Source: Alphaproteobacteria bacterium (GTDB lineage Bacteria; Pseudomonadota; Alphaproteobacteria; Rhizobiales; GCA-2746425). From it: a stretch of 64,000 nucleotides of DNA. The stretch lies in assembly GCA_024743215.1 (NCBI GenBank), contig JANSWZ010000004.1, positions 335,925 through 399,924 on the forward strand. Reading direction: 5' to 3'. This document shows, one piece after another, positions 47,934-55,532 of this stretch (its first letter is position 1; each line of letters starts with the position of its first letter). The notes below the pieces were generated by a model. It ran no database searches. It saw only the letters and a list, made by a program, of their open reading frames with translations, and had not been told where the DNA came from. The position numbers were made by a program, and so were the translations under genes.

Positions 47934-48254
47934 ATGGAAACTGCAAAATACAAAACACGCCTGTTGAACAGGCGTGAAGAACTTAATACGCGGCTTCAGA
48001 CCATCGAACACGATCTGGATCAAAAGAAAGATCCCGACGTTGAAGAGCGTGCGGTTGAGCGAGAAGGCGATGAGGTTATGGAATCTCTGGGTCAGTCTGG
48101 TCTGCTGGAGTTGAAAGCCATTGAAGCCGCCCTGTCACGCATTGAAAACGGCACATTTGGCATTTGCGCCCAATGTGAAGAACCGATTTCAGAGGCGCGT
48201 CTTGATGTGGTGCCAACGGCACCGCTGTGTCGAGTTTGCGCTGCGGCAGCCTGA
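47934..48254 (+). CDS. Short DksA/TraR-family zinc-finger protein
   Basis: A 106-residue DksA-like protein. The C4 zinc finger is complete (Cys78, Cys81, Cys99, Cys102) and the N-terminal part is a charged coiled coil (about 1-70). It is shorter than true DksA (about 150) and its coiled-coil tip (DPDVEERAVEREGDE) differs from the DxxDxA motif, so it may bind RNA polymerase differently. ATG 47934 follows the first usp gene by 17 bp. Likely role: transcriptional adjustment in stress. Confidence 0.85.
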   Translation: METAKYKTRLLNRREELNTRLQTIEHDLDQKKDPDVEERAVEREGDEVMESLGQSGLLELKAIEAALSRIENGTFGICAQCEEPISEARLDVVPTAPLCRVCAAAA

Positions 48255-48319
48255 TCGAAACGCGCCCTGTGCCAGAAGAGGCCAGAAGGGGCCTGAAAAG
48301 GTCGTAAGAGGAGAGACAC

Positions 48320-49171
48320 ATGCCCTACAAAACCATTATTGCCCTGCACGACATGAATGATAGCCATGAATCCATCAGCGAGGCGTTGACATTATGCAGC
48401 GCGCTGAAGGCTCATCTCAATGTCATTGTGCTTGGTCTCACCCCTCAGCCCCCCATGTCATCGGGCTATGGAGGCGGGGCCTTTGAAGTCTGGGGCATTG
48501 AATATGCGCGTATGCAGGATGAGATTGCGGCCAGGGCAGATGCCTTGGAGACCTGGATTTTGAACAATCTGCCCGTCGATCCGCTTACCTTTGATGTGTC
48601 ACATCAATTCAGCCAGGGCGGCACAGTGGCGCGTGATGTCGGCCGCCGTGTGCGCTTTTGTGACCTGTGCCTGTTCACCGGACCCTATGATCCGGACAGC
48701 TATTTGATGCAACAAACCTTGCGCGGTGCCTTGTATGATACCGGCCGTCCGGTTCTGGTGATGAATGGCAAGGCGTGCCCGCTGCACAATCTCAAACGCA
48801 TCATGCTGGCCTGGGATGGCGGAGCACAGTCGGCCATTGCCGTGCGCCACGCTCTGGACCTCATGGGTAATGCCGATGATGTGCAGATTACTATGGCCGA
48901 CCCGCAAAGCGCCAGTGAGCGCTTTGGCGATGAGCCTGGTGCGGATCTGGCAACCTATCTGTCCCGCCACAATGTACCGCTTGCCGTTACGCCCGTGGCA
49001 ACAGAAGGCCGCAGTGTGGCCGAAACGCTGGTCCGCCATGCCACCGATATGGATGCAGAACTGATTGTCATGGGTGGCTATGGCCACACACGCCTGCAGG
49101 ACTGGTTTCTGGGCAGCACAACATCAAGAATGTTGACCGAGGCCAACAGGCCACTACTGCTGGCGCACTGA
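48320..49171 (+). CDS. Tandem universal stress protein (two Usp domains)
   Basis: A 283-residue protein with two Usp folds (about 1-150 and 155-283). The second domain keeps the ATP-binding pattern GGYGHTRLQDWFLGSTTSRML; the first is degenerate there. Family members act in stress resistance. It follows the DksA-like gene by 65 bp and ends the likely FNR-type transcript, with a hairpin after it. Confidence 0.88.
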   Translation: MPYKTIIALHDMNDSHESISEALTLCSALKAHLNVIVLGLTPQPPMSSGYGGGAFEVWGIEYARMQDEIAARADALETWILNNLPVDPLTFDVSHQFSQGGTVARDVGRRVRFCDLCLFTGPYDPDSYLMQQTLRGALYDTGRPVLVMNGKACPLHNLKRIMLAWDGGAQSAIAVRHALDLMGNADDVQITMADPQSASERFGDEPGADLATYLSRHNVPLAVTPVATEGRSVAETLVRHATDMDAELIVMGGYGHTRLQDWFLGSTTSRMLTEANRPLLLAH

Positions 49172-49212
49172 ACTGCAACTGCCTATAATCGGGTCCAGAC
49201 CCGAAATTGATT

Positions 49213-49241
49213 TGGCCGCTGTACCACAGCGGCCATACATT
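49213..49241 (+). terminator. Hairpin after the stress cluster
   Basis: A 9-bp perfect stem (TGGCCGCTG, 49213-49221; CAGCGGCCA, 49227-49235) with a 5-base loop is followed by TACATTTTT. It lies between the second usp gene and pcaD and probably ends the upstream transcript. Confidence 0.6.
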
Positions 49242-49256
49242 TTTAATGAGGCAGAC

Positions 49257-50069
49257 ATGCAGTTTTCAAACATCAATGGCGTCAATCTACATTATCAGGT
49301 CATCGGCGCGCCGGAAGGTTCGCCCCTTCTGGTGTTCTCCAACTCTCTTGGCACCGATTTCCGCATCTGGCGCGATGTCATTGTTCGCTTTGTTGGCGAA
49401 TGCGCCATCCTGACCTATGACAAACGCGGCCACGGCCTGTCTGATCTGGGCGATACGCCTTACACGATGGATGATCATGTGGCCGATCTGGAAGCGCTGC
49501 TTGATGAACTGGGGCAGAAGAATGCCATCATTGTCGGCCTGTCCATTGGCGGCCTGATTGCACAGGGCCTCTACGCCAAACGCCCTGATCTCGTGCGTGC
49601 CATGGTGCTGTGCGACACAGCCCACAAAATCGGCAATGACGAGCTGTGGAATGGCCGCATAGCAGCGGTGGAAAAAGGCGGCATCAAATCCCTTGCCGAC
49701 GGCATTATGGAACGTTGGTTTTCAAAGGAATTCCCAAAGGATCACCCGGCCACATATGCCGGCTACAAGACCATGCTCAGCCGCCAACTGGACGCAGGCT
49801 ACATCGCCAGCAGCGCCGCCATCCGGGACGCGGATTTTACCGAAGATTGCGCCAACATAAAAATCCCGACCCTATGCGTTGTTGGAGACCAGGACGGTGC
49901 AACCCCGCCATCTGTCGTGGCGGAATTGGCAAAACTGATCCCGGAGTCACGCTTTGAAGTGATCAAGGATGCAGGTCATCTGCCATGTATCGAGCAGCCG
50001 GAAATTCTGGCGGATATGATCAAGGCGTTCTTTGACGATGCGGGGCTTTGGCCGGGGAAGGTGAGTTGA
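49257..50069 (+). CDS. pcaD: Alpha/beta hydrolase, 3-oxoadipate enol-lactonase type
   Basis: A 270-residue hydrolase with the nucleophile elbow GLSIGG, the acid-region VVGDQDGATPP and the final His in DAGHLPCIEQP. The N-terminal layout (FSNINGVNLHYQ then FSNSLGTDFRIW) is that of PcaD, which opens 3-oxoadipate enol-lactone in the beta-ketoadipate pathway. No other pca gene is present here, so the name is by similarity. The aromatic-type transporter upstream fits loosely. Confidence 0.8.
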   Translation: MQFSNINGVNLHYQVIGAPEGSPLLVFSNSLGTDFRIWRDVIVRFVGECAILTYDKRGHGLSDLGDTPYTMDDHVADLEALLDELGQKNAIIVGLSIGGLIAQGLYAKRPDLVRAMVLCDTAHKIGNDELWNGRIAAVEKGGIKSLADGIMERWFSKEFPKDHPATYAGYKTMLSRQLDAGYIASSAAIRDADFTEDCANIKIPTLCVVGDQDGATPPSVVAELAKLIPESRFEVIKDAGHLPCIEQPEILADMIKAFFDDAGLWPGKVS

Positions 50070-50164
50070 GAGGTTTAATGCCGCACAGATTGCTGTTCGG
50101 ACAATAGTCATGCTCGCTCGTCCATCAAATCTTGAAGCGGGAAAATGCGTTTTCTGATGGAAGT

Positions 50165-51181
50165 CTAAGTGTTGGTTTCTTGATAAATTGAGAAGCAAAC
50201 AGGCTCGTCGGTTGCCAGAGAAATGTTCCAACCTTCAGCCTCAAGCAGGGATTGCACGATGGACAAGCCCAGGCCCGTTCCATCGCTTTCACGACGTGTC
50301 GTGAAAAAAGGTTCAAATATCTGATCTCGTGTTCCTGTTTTAATAGGGATGCCATTGTTAGAAACCACTATGCAATTTGCTGTTTTTTGCTCGATTGTGA
50401 CTGTGTCTGCTAGATGTGCCAACGCATTGGCGCACAGGTGTTGCATCACAATGTTCATGCTCTCATTTGAGAGAGCAATCTGAGTTTCACCAGTGCTTTG
50501 GTGTTCGATTTTCAGACCCATAAATTGTTTCTGTAACGCCGTCACCACTTGCGGCATATCACAAAGGCCGTTGGTCTTGGACACCATATCGGCTTTGGCT
50601 AAATCGCGCAGATCGCTTGATAAGCGCGATAGACGAACTGCGTCATCCGCAATGTTGGTCAAAAAGCGTGCTCTTTGTATCTCATCCATTACGTCCCAGT
50701 TTTCTTGCAGCAACTCCGCCGCGCCTTTGATGGAAGTCAAAGGTGACTTCAATTCATGGGTGAGATGTGCTGATAGAGTTTCGACGTAATGGGACCGTTT
50801 TTGAATTTGCCCCACCATCGTTTCAAAACTACTGGCGAGATTGGCAACTTCGCGCGTGCCAAAAGGGGCGCTGGTATCAAACTCGCCACCCTCACGAGCA
50901 ACGGAATCGGCAGAACGCGCAAGCGCTTCCAATGGGTGAGCCAAACCTCGCCAGACCACATAGGCGGTTAGTCCTGCTATGGCAGAAACACCTGCAATTG
51001 AAAGGAGAATCTTGCCCCAATTGGCCCAAAGATTGGCGAGCAGAACTTCAGGCGATCGTGAGAGCACCACCACATAGGCCATGGCCAAAATTGGAAGCAC
51101 TAACACCAGAAGCACCAGCCCCGCCAAGAGAAGTGCCAAGGGAGGGCGCCATTTGTTCAGTCTTTTAGGTGCAATTTTCAA
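50165..51181 (-). CDS. Sensor histidine kinase, CreC-like
   Basis: A 338-residue kinase. Two transmembrane segments (about 13-39 and 57-78) enclose only a very short periplasmic loop of about 15 residues, so the signal may come from the membrane. A HAMP linker follows, with phospho-acceptor His142 in LTHELKSPLTSIKGAAELL, a sequence very like CreC. The ATPase domain ends in the G2 box GTGLGLSIV. It lies one base after the regulator gene. The operon with a membrane lipid kinase suggests envelope sensing. Confidence 0.87.
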   Translation of the reverse strand: MKIAPKRLNKWRPPLALLLAGLVLLVLVLPILAMAYVVVLSRSPEVLLANLWANWGKILLSIAGVSAIAGLTAYVVWRGLAHPLEALARSADSVAREGGEFDTSAPFGTREVANLASSFETMVGQIQKRSHYVETLSAHLTHELKSPLTSIKGAAELLQENWDVMDEIQRARFLTNIADDAVRLSRLSSDLRDLAKADMVSKTNGLCDMPQVVTALQKQFMGLKIEHQSTGETQIALSNESMNIVMQHLCANALAHLADTVTIEQKTANCIVVSNNGIPIKTGTRDQIFEPFFTTRRESDGTGLGLSIVQSLLEAEGWNISLATDEPVCFSIYQETNT

Positions 51182-51182
51182 T

Positions 51183-51884
51183 TTAGCTATCGATCAAACA
51201 AGAGCCAAGTTTGAAGCCCATTCGTGGCACTGTTTCAATGATGCTTGTGGAGCCAGCTTTGGTGCATTTCGCGCGAAGGTTGCGAATGTGACTGTCTATG
51301 GTTCGATCGGAAACGTGGACTTGATCTGGATAGGCTCGGTCCATCAATTGTGATCGTTTGAGAACTTGCCCCGGCCGCAAAACCAATGCATTAAGCAATG
51401 CCAATTCCAAGGCTGTGAGGTCAATTTTCTGATTGCCAATTTTAACCTCTGCACGCTCCAAGTCGAGGCTCAGCGCACCATGGCTAACCGGTTTTTGTGG
51501 GGTTTCGCGCGGTGCAGACAAACGCCTTAAGATGGCCGCGATACGGGCCGAAAGTTCTCTTGGGCTAAAGGGTTTCGTAACATAATCATCTGCCCCCATT
51601 TCCAAACCCAAAATGCGGTCAATCTCTTCATCGCGTGCAGACAAGAACAAAATTGGCATTTGAGCGGTGTTCTCACCCTCCCGCAGAGCACGGCAAACGG
51701 CAAGCCCGTCCCGTCCGGGCAAACCAACGTCCAACACAATAAGATCGGGCAATTGGGTGCGAGCCAGCATCAACGCTTCATCCCCATCTCTGGCACGAAG
51801 AACTCTGTGGCCTGCAGTATCAAGCGCGAAGGCGACCACATCCAAAATATGTGGATCGTCGTCTACCACTAAAATTTGAGCCAT
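51183..51884 (-). CDS. OmpR-family response regulator, CreB-like
   Basis: A 233-residue regulator. The receiver has the acidic triplet at residues 8-10 (DDD), Asp52 (LIVLDVGLPGRDG) and the Lys of VTKPFSP; the winged-helix domain ends at YPDQVHVSDRTIDSHIRNLRAK. The start at ATG 51884 follows GAGGTGG; the frame from 51980 overlaps the upstream gene and is rejected. It pairs with the kinase gene that follows after one base. Confidence 0.9.
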   Translation of the reverse strand: MAQILVVDDDPHILDVVAFALDTAGHRVLRARDGDEALMLARTQLPDLIVLDVGLPGRDGLAVCRALREGENTAQMPILFLSARDEEIDRILGLEMGADDYVTKPFSPRELSARIAAILRRLSAPRETPQKPVSHGALSLDLERAEVKIGNQKIDLTALELALLNALVLRPGQVLKRSQLMDRAYPDQVHVSDRTIDSHIRNLRAKCTKAGSTSIIETVPRMGFKLGSCLIDS

Positions 51885-51922
51885 GAATCCACCTCGTTTC
51901 ACTTGAAATTTTGTCATGAAGT

Positions 51923-53380
51923 TCATCGTGCGCCAAGCTCCGATTTTGCCATGTGACCAATCCAAGTCCAGTTTTGCCAATGCGTGTGATTGCTCTCAAT
52001 GCGCTCGCGGAAATCTTCCATGCAATCAACTCTTCCGGATTCATTTAAAATTGGTGCTGCTCCAAGACCCAGTTGGCACAGATAGTATGTATCCAAGGTT
52101 GACCCTGTGGTGCGTACAGCAATTCTTTCTGCCCGCTCAATTTGTTGAATGGCTATAAGGCGATCTATATTTGCTACGCCCAGTGCGTTGACTACGACCA
52201 ACACCATCAAGATGTTGCTGCGGATCATCCAAGCATGGCTTCGTTTGCCGTAAAGGCGAGGTAGAATGAAAGTAAGGCCTAGAACCACCATGCCGGTGGA
52301 GATCACCACAATGACGCGCATCCATGTCAGGCCGAAAGCATCGATGTAGATATCCAGTCGGGCAAAACAGGATAAACACAGCAACAAGGTTTGTCCCAAC
52401 CAAATGACAATCAGAGAACGGACCTTGGCGGTAAAGGGTTTGCGCCGTTGGCCACTCATGAGCATAAGCACAAACGCAGCGACCATGAAGCCAGCGACTG
52501 CCAGTGAAACAGCCCCTTCATGCACCATCGACGAATAAAACCCAGGATTTTTGATTTGGGATTGGACGGTGTTTTGCTCGAAAAGGAGTGGCCAGAAGTT
52601 GGCCAGGTCTGACAGGGTTTGAAATGCGAAAATCACATTGAACAGGACCAGTGACCCGGTAAGGTATTGAAGCCTAAAACTCTTTCGGGGACCAAAAACT
52701 TGTTGCGATGGCTGAAAATCGGCCAGATGGAACAAGGGTTGAAGCAGCACAAAGAAAAGCGCCCAAATCCAAAATGTCAGCCAGCTGGGAAACGCAAACC
52801 ATTGCGATGGATGGGCCAGTTCAAACGCACCTTGTAACCATGGATTGGCCGGTGAAAAGAGCGCAAGAAACACGATGCTCAAACCCACGGGCAACAATAT
52901 CCCTCCAATGCGAGATACTATTTCATTGGAACCCTTTTTGGTGGCTTCTAGAGCAGCAACTGGTTTGATCTGCTTTGACTGACCCAAAATGTCAAGAGGT
53001 CCAAACAGGAAGCATCGCAGAAGATCAACACCGCACAATAGGTCAGATGTTGGCAGTTTATCTGCCCGTGCCAGCACATAGGCTCCAGTTAGCGGTAGAG
53101 CCGCCGCTAAGGAGAACCAGCTGCCATCGACGAGCAGACCCAAACTGCTGAGACTGGCGGAAATGCCCAGCCAAACTGCGTTTTTTTGGCGATAGAGATA
53201 GGTTCCGAGAGCAAGAATAATACCAATTGAAAGCGCAGCGCCCAACCCAAGCGAATACCCAAAGGCTAGAAGCTCGAAAGCACCCAAAACTGCCAAAACG
53301 AAAACAGTTTTCCAATGTGCGCCAGGTCTAGGTGCTTTAGGAAAAATTATTGAGGGTGGAATAGTTTTGATGCTCATCAC
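51923..53380 (-). CDS. Polytopic membrane protein, DUF4173/DUF4153-like
   Basis: A 485-residue protein with about twelve hydrophobic segments and a C-terminal soluble tail of about 80 residues (TGSTLDTYYLCQLGLGAAPIL). The tail pattern is that of DUF4173 proteins. Function is not known. It starts with GTG 53380 or ATG 53377, both overlapping the dgkA stop, and precedes the regulator gene by 38 bp. It holds the place taken by creD in enterobacteria, but I see no sequence evidence that it is CreD. Confidence 0.75.
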   Translation of the reverse strand: MMSIKTIPPSIIFPKAPRPGAHWKTVFVLAVLGAFELLAFGYSLGLGAALSIGIILALGTYLYRQKNAVWLGISASLSSLGLLVDGSWFSLAAALPLTGAYVLARADKLPTSDLLCGVDLLRCFLFGPLDILGQSKQIKPVAALEATKKGSNEIVSRIGGILLPVGLSIVFLALFSPANPWLQGAFELAHPSQWFAFPSWLTFWIWALFFVLLQPLFHLADFQPSQQVFGPRKSFRLQYLTGSLVLFNVIFAFQTLSDLANFWPLLFEQNTVQSQIKNPGFYSSMVHEGAVSLAVAGFMVAAFVLMLMSGQRRKPFTAKVRSLIVIWLGQTLLLCLSCFARLDIYIDAFGLTWMRVIVVISTGMVVLGLTFILPRLYGKRSHAWMIRSNILMVLVVVNALGVANIDRLIAIQQIERAERIAVRTTGSTLDTYYLCQLGLGAAPILNESGRVDCMEDFRERIESNHTHWQNWTWIGHMAKSELGAR

Positions 53381-53745
53381 AACACCTCGCCAATACGATT
53401 TCCAAAGATGATGAGACCAATTGTGACGGCGTTGAGAGCAGCTACTAAGACGGCTCCCGCAGCCATGTCTTTTGCTTTGCCAATATACGGGTTGTGATCA
53501 GTGCATAAGGCATCAAATGTTGCCTCCAATGCTGAGTTGATCATCTCTACAACGCAAACCAATCCATAACACAGCGGCAGAACAAAGAGAGAGAACATCT
53601 CGATTTTTAATGCGAATGCCAACAACAGCACAATTGCAAATGCAACCACATGGATGCGCATATGAGGTTCTTCGTGTAGAGCCATTTTGCACCCGCGAAT
53701 GTCGTGTCCAAAGCTGCATTTTCTTTTGATTTGATATGCCATCAT
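53377..53745 (-). CDS. dgkA: Diacylglycerol kinase DgkA
   Basis: A 122-residue membrane kinase that recycles diacylglycerol to phosphatidic acid. Three hydrophobic helices and the key segment EMINSALEATFDALC then GKAKDMAAGAVLV match DgkA, where the Glu and Asn coordinate Mg-ATP. The start ATG 53745 overlaps the stop of a 53-residue ORF (ATGA) and its stop overlaps the DUF4173 gene. Linked expression with a two-component system suggests a lipid or envelope-stress response. Confidence 0.9.
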   Translation of the reverse strand: MMAYQIKRKCSFGHDIRGCKMALHEEPHMRIHVVAFAIVLLLAFALKIEMFSLFVLPLCYGLVCVVEMINSALEATFDALCTDHNPYIGKAKDMAAGAVLVAALNAVTIGLIIFGNRIGEVL

Positions 53746-53903
53746 GGCTTCGCGATCCCCTGAGTTTTGGCGGGTAATTCAGGTTTCCAATCCAATTGAT
53801 CAACGACATCAAAGTTGTGATTTATGCCCAGTAATTTTAACCCTGCTTTCAAGACTGCAACGATGGCAGCCAGCGCAAGACCCATGAGAATGCAACACGC
53901 CAT
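53742..53903 (-). CDS. Small membrane peptide, first gene of dgkA operon
   Basis: A 53-codon ORF starting at ATG 53903 with AGGAG six bases upstream. The peptide begins MACCILMGLALAAIVAVLKA, a single hydrophobic helix of about 20 residues, followed by a soluble tail of about 30 residues ending KTQGIAKP. Its stop overlaps the dgkA start as ATGA, which is strong support that it is real and co-translated. I recognise no family. It may be a membrane partner or regulator of DgkA or the kinase. Confidence 0.65.
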   Translation of the reverse strand: MACCILMGLALAAIVAVLKAGLKLLGINHNFDVVDQLDWKPELPAKTQGIAKP

Positions 53904-54455
53904 GGCATGCTCCTATGTGTTATTGAGAGTTTGGAAGTTTGATGGGTTCAAGCTCGGTGCGCTCTGAAAGAGGCATGTCACAGACGATATGCCCCTCGGC
54001 ATCGGCTTGCAGACAGATTGTTTCTTTCGCAGTTTGCATCTGTGGTGCCCCAGATGCGGAAATAGCCCAAAACGGCAAGCGAAGGAGGTGAAGTGATATG
54101 TTTTCATGCCATATTTATCTCACCCACTTATGCAACTGAGTGGGAGGCGCTGCGCAGATAGTGAGGAGTTTTGTGCAGAATCTGTGCAGGGGTTAGGATT
54201 GGCAAGTCCTGAAGAATACTTAACAGCGCCTGCTGCAAGTCAGCGGATGTAAATTACATCACAGGCAGAATTACAGTAGACGCGAAATAATGATTAAATT
54301 CTGCATCCACGGTGATTTGAACTCCCTCGCGCATTTAGCATCTTATTATTATTATGGTTAATGGGACTAAATCGTAGATTGCAGTCTGCCCGGTGTCCGC
54401 ATTTGGTTTATCTTTCGGCTCATGTAACATCGAACTGAACGATCACTTCCCCGCT
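53904..54455. other. Long intergenic region upstream of the dgkA operon
   Basis: About 550 bases with no certain gene. It contains a possible small minus-strand ORF ending at 53920 (39 codons from ATG 54039), a 13-codon plus-strand ORF at 54098-54139 behind a very strong ribosome-binding site (AAGGAGGTGA), and a perfect 15-base palindrome at 54246-54260. The promoter of the minus-strand operon must lie here. No RNA gene is recognised. Confidence 0.4.
54246..54260. promoter_or_regulatory. Perfect palindrome, possible operator
   Basis: GATGTAAATTACATC is a perfect inverted repeat around one central base. It lies about 340 bases upstream of the dgkA operon start and about 200 bases from the neighbouring minus-strand lipocalin-like gene end. 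The shape suits a dimeric regulator, but which one is not known. Confidence 0.4.
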
Positions 54456-55532
54456 TCAATACCCAGTCATTTCCAAATACCCCACACCCGCATGACTGCC
54501 CTCAAACCCGATCGGCCCTTCCCAATAGGGGATTGAGGTCTGCATCCAGCTATCTGCGTTCAGCGCTTGCGTCTGAATATCCAGACCTTTGTCAGGTACT
54601 TCCAGTCGCCAGCCGATGGGCATTTCACGGCCTGCGACCTGAGCGGTCGTGAGCGGTGTCATTCGGATGCTGTTTGGCCCAAGTGGCGTGACGGCGCCAT
54701 CGGAGCCAATCCATGTGCCGGAGAAATAATCACCCGCTGTTTCATCCCTAAGCCGAAACAGCATGAGTTTTTCGCCGCCGTCCAAATGCAGGGAAAACCA
54801 GTCCCAGCCGGTTTGGGTGCCGGTGAGGGGTTGGCTGCTCCATTCGCGGTCGAGCCAGGCATTGCCTGTGACGGTGAGGACCTCGTCACCAACCGTGATA
54901 TCGCCAGCAACTTCGAAAAAGGGCTGGCTGTAATAGTAGGAGGCCTGGCCAGCCTCTGATTTCTGGCTGAAACCGGCATCGCCCTGGAACACAAGTGGTT
55001 TGGGTGTGGTGAGGGTCAGATCGTAGCGAAATGCTTCATCGCTGGCGGTGAGGCGCAGCGCGGAAAATGCGTCTGCGTCAGATGGGGCGGTGGAGGTGAG
55101 GGACCAGTCATCGAGCCAGGCGGAGAAGGGGGCGGTGGTGACGCCTGCCTGTCCGGTGTTACCGCGGGCGACGGTTTCCGCGCTGAGATGGCGGCCTTGC
55201 GAGGACAGGGCCGCATGACCAAGCCAGACCTGCCCATTGTTCCAGCCGCTTTCCTCGGTGCCGGGTGTCATGGTCTGGCGAAACAGGGTCCATTGAATGC
55301 CGTGGGGATTGCCGTCTACATCTGTCAGATTGGCAGTCACATACCACCATTCAATACGGTAATCCGGGTGGGGGCCATGGTCCTGCGGAAAGCTGAAGAG
55401 CTTGCCGGGCGTGACCTGCGCGTAGCCTTCGCTGTTGGTGCCAAGGCCTGCAAAGCCTTGCGCGTGTGCGCTGGCGCTGGCGAAGACAAGCAAAAGCAGC
55501 AGCCACACTTTTGTGAAAAACCTAACGCTCAT
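54456..55532 (-). CDS. CrtC/AttH lipocalin-like exported protein
   Basis: A 358-residue protein with a clear signal peptide (cleavage after AHA near residue 24). The motif YRIEWWYVTANL and the central TGNAWLDREWSSQPL segment are hallmarks of the CrtC/AttH family, two lipocalin-like barrels related to carotenoid hydratase. The start ATG 55532 overlaps the FtsX-like gene by 11 bp. The gene order ATPase - permease - AttH corresponds to the AttEFGH system described in other bacteria. It probably handles a hydrophobic ligand in the envelope. Confidence 0.82.
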   Translation of the reverse strand: MSVRFFTKVWLLLLLVFASASAHAQGFAGLGTNSEGYAQVTPGKLFSFPQDHGPHPDYRIEWWYVTANLTDVDGNPHGIQWTLFRQTMTPGTEESGWNNGQVWLGHAALSSQGRHLSAETVARGNTGQAGVTTAPFSAWLDDWSLTSTAPSDADAFSALRLTASDEAFRYDLTLTTPKPLVFQGDAGFSQKSEAGQASYYYSQPFFEVAGDITVGDEVLTVTGNAWLDREWSSQPLTGTQTGWDWFSLHLDGGEKLMLFRLRDETAGDYFSGTWIGSDGAVTPLGPNSIRMTPLTTAQVAGREMPIGWRLEVPDKGLDIQTQALNADSWMQTSIPYWEGPIGFEGSHAGVGYLEMTGY

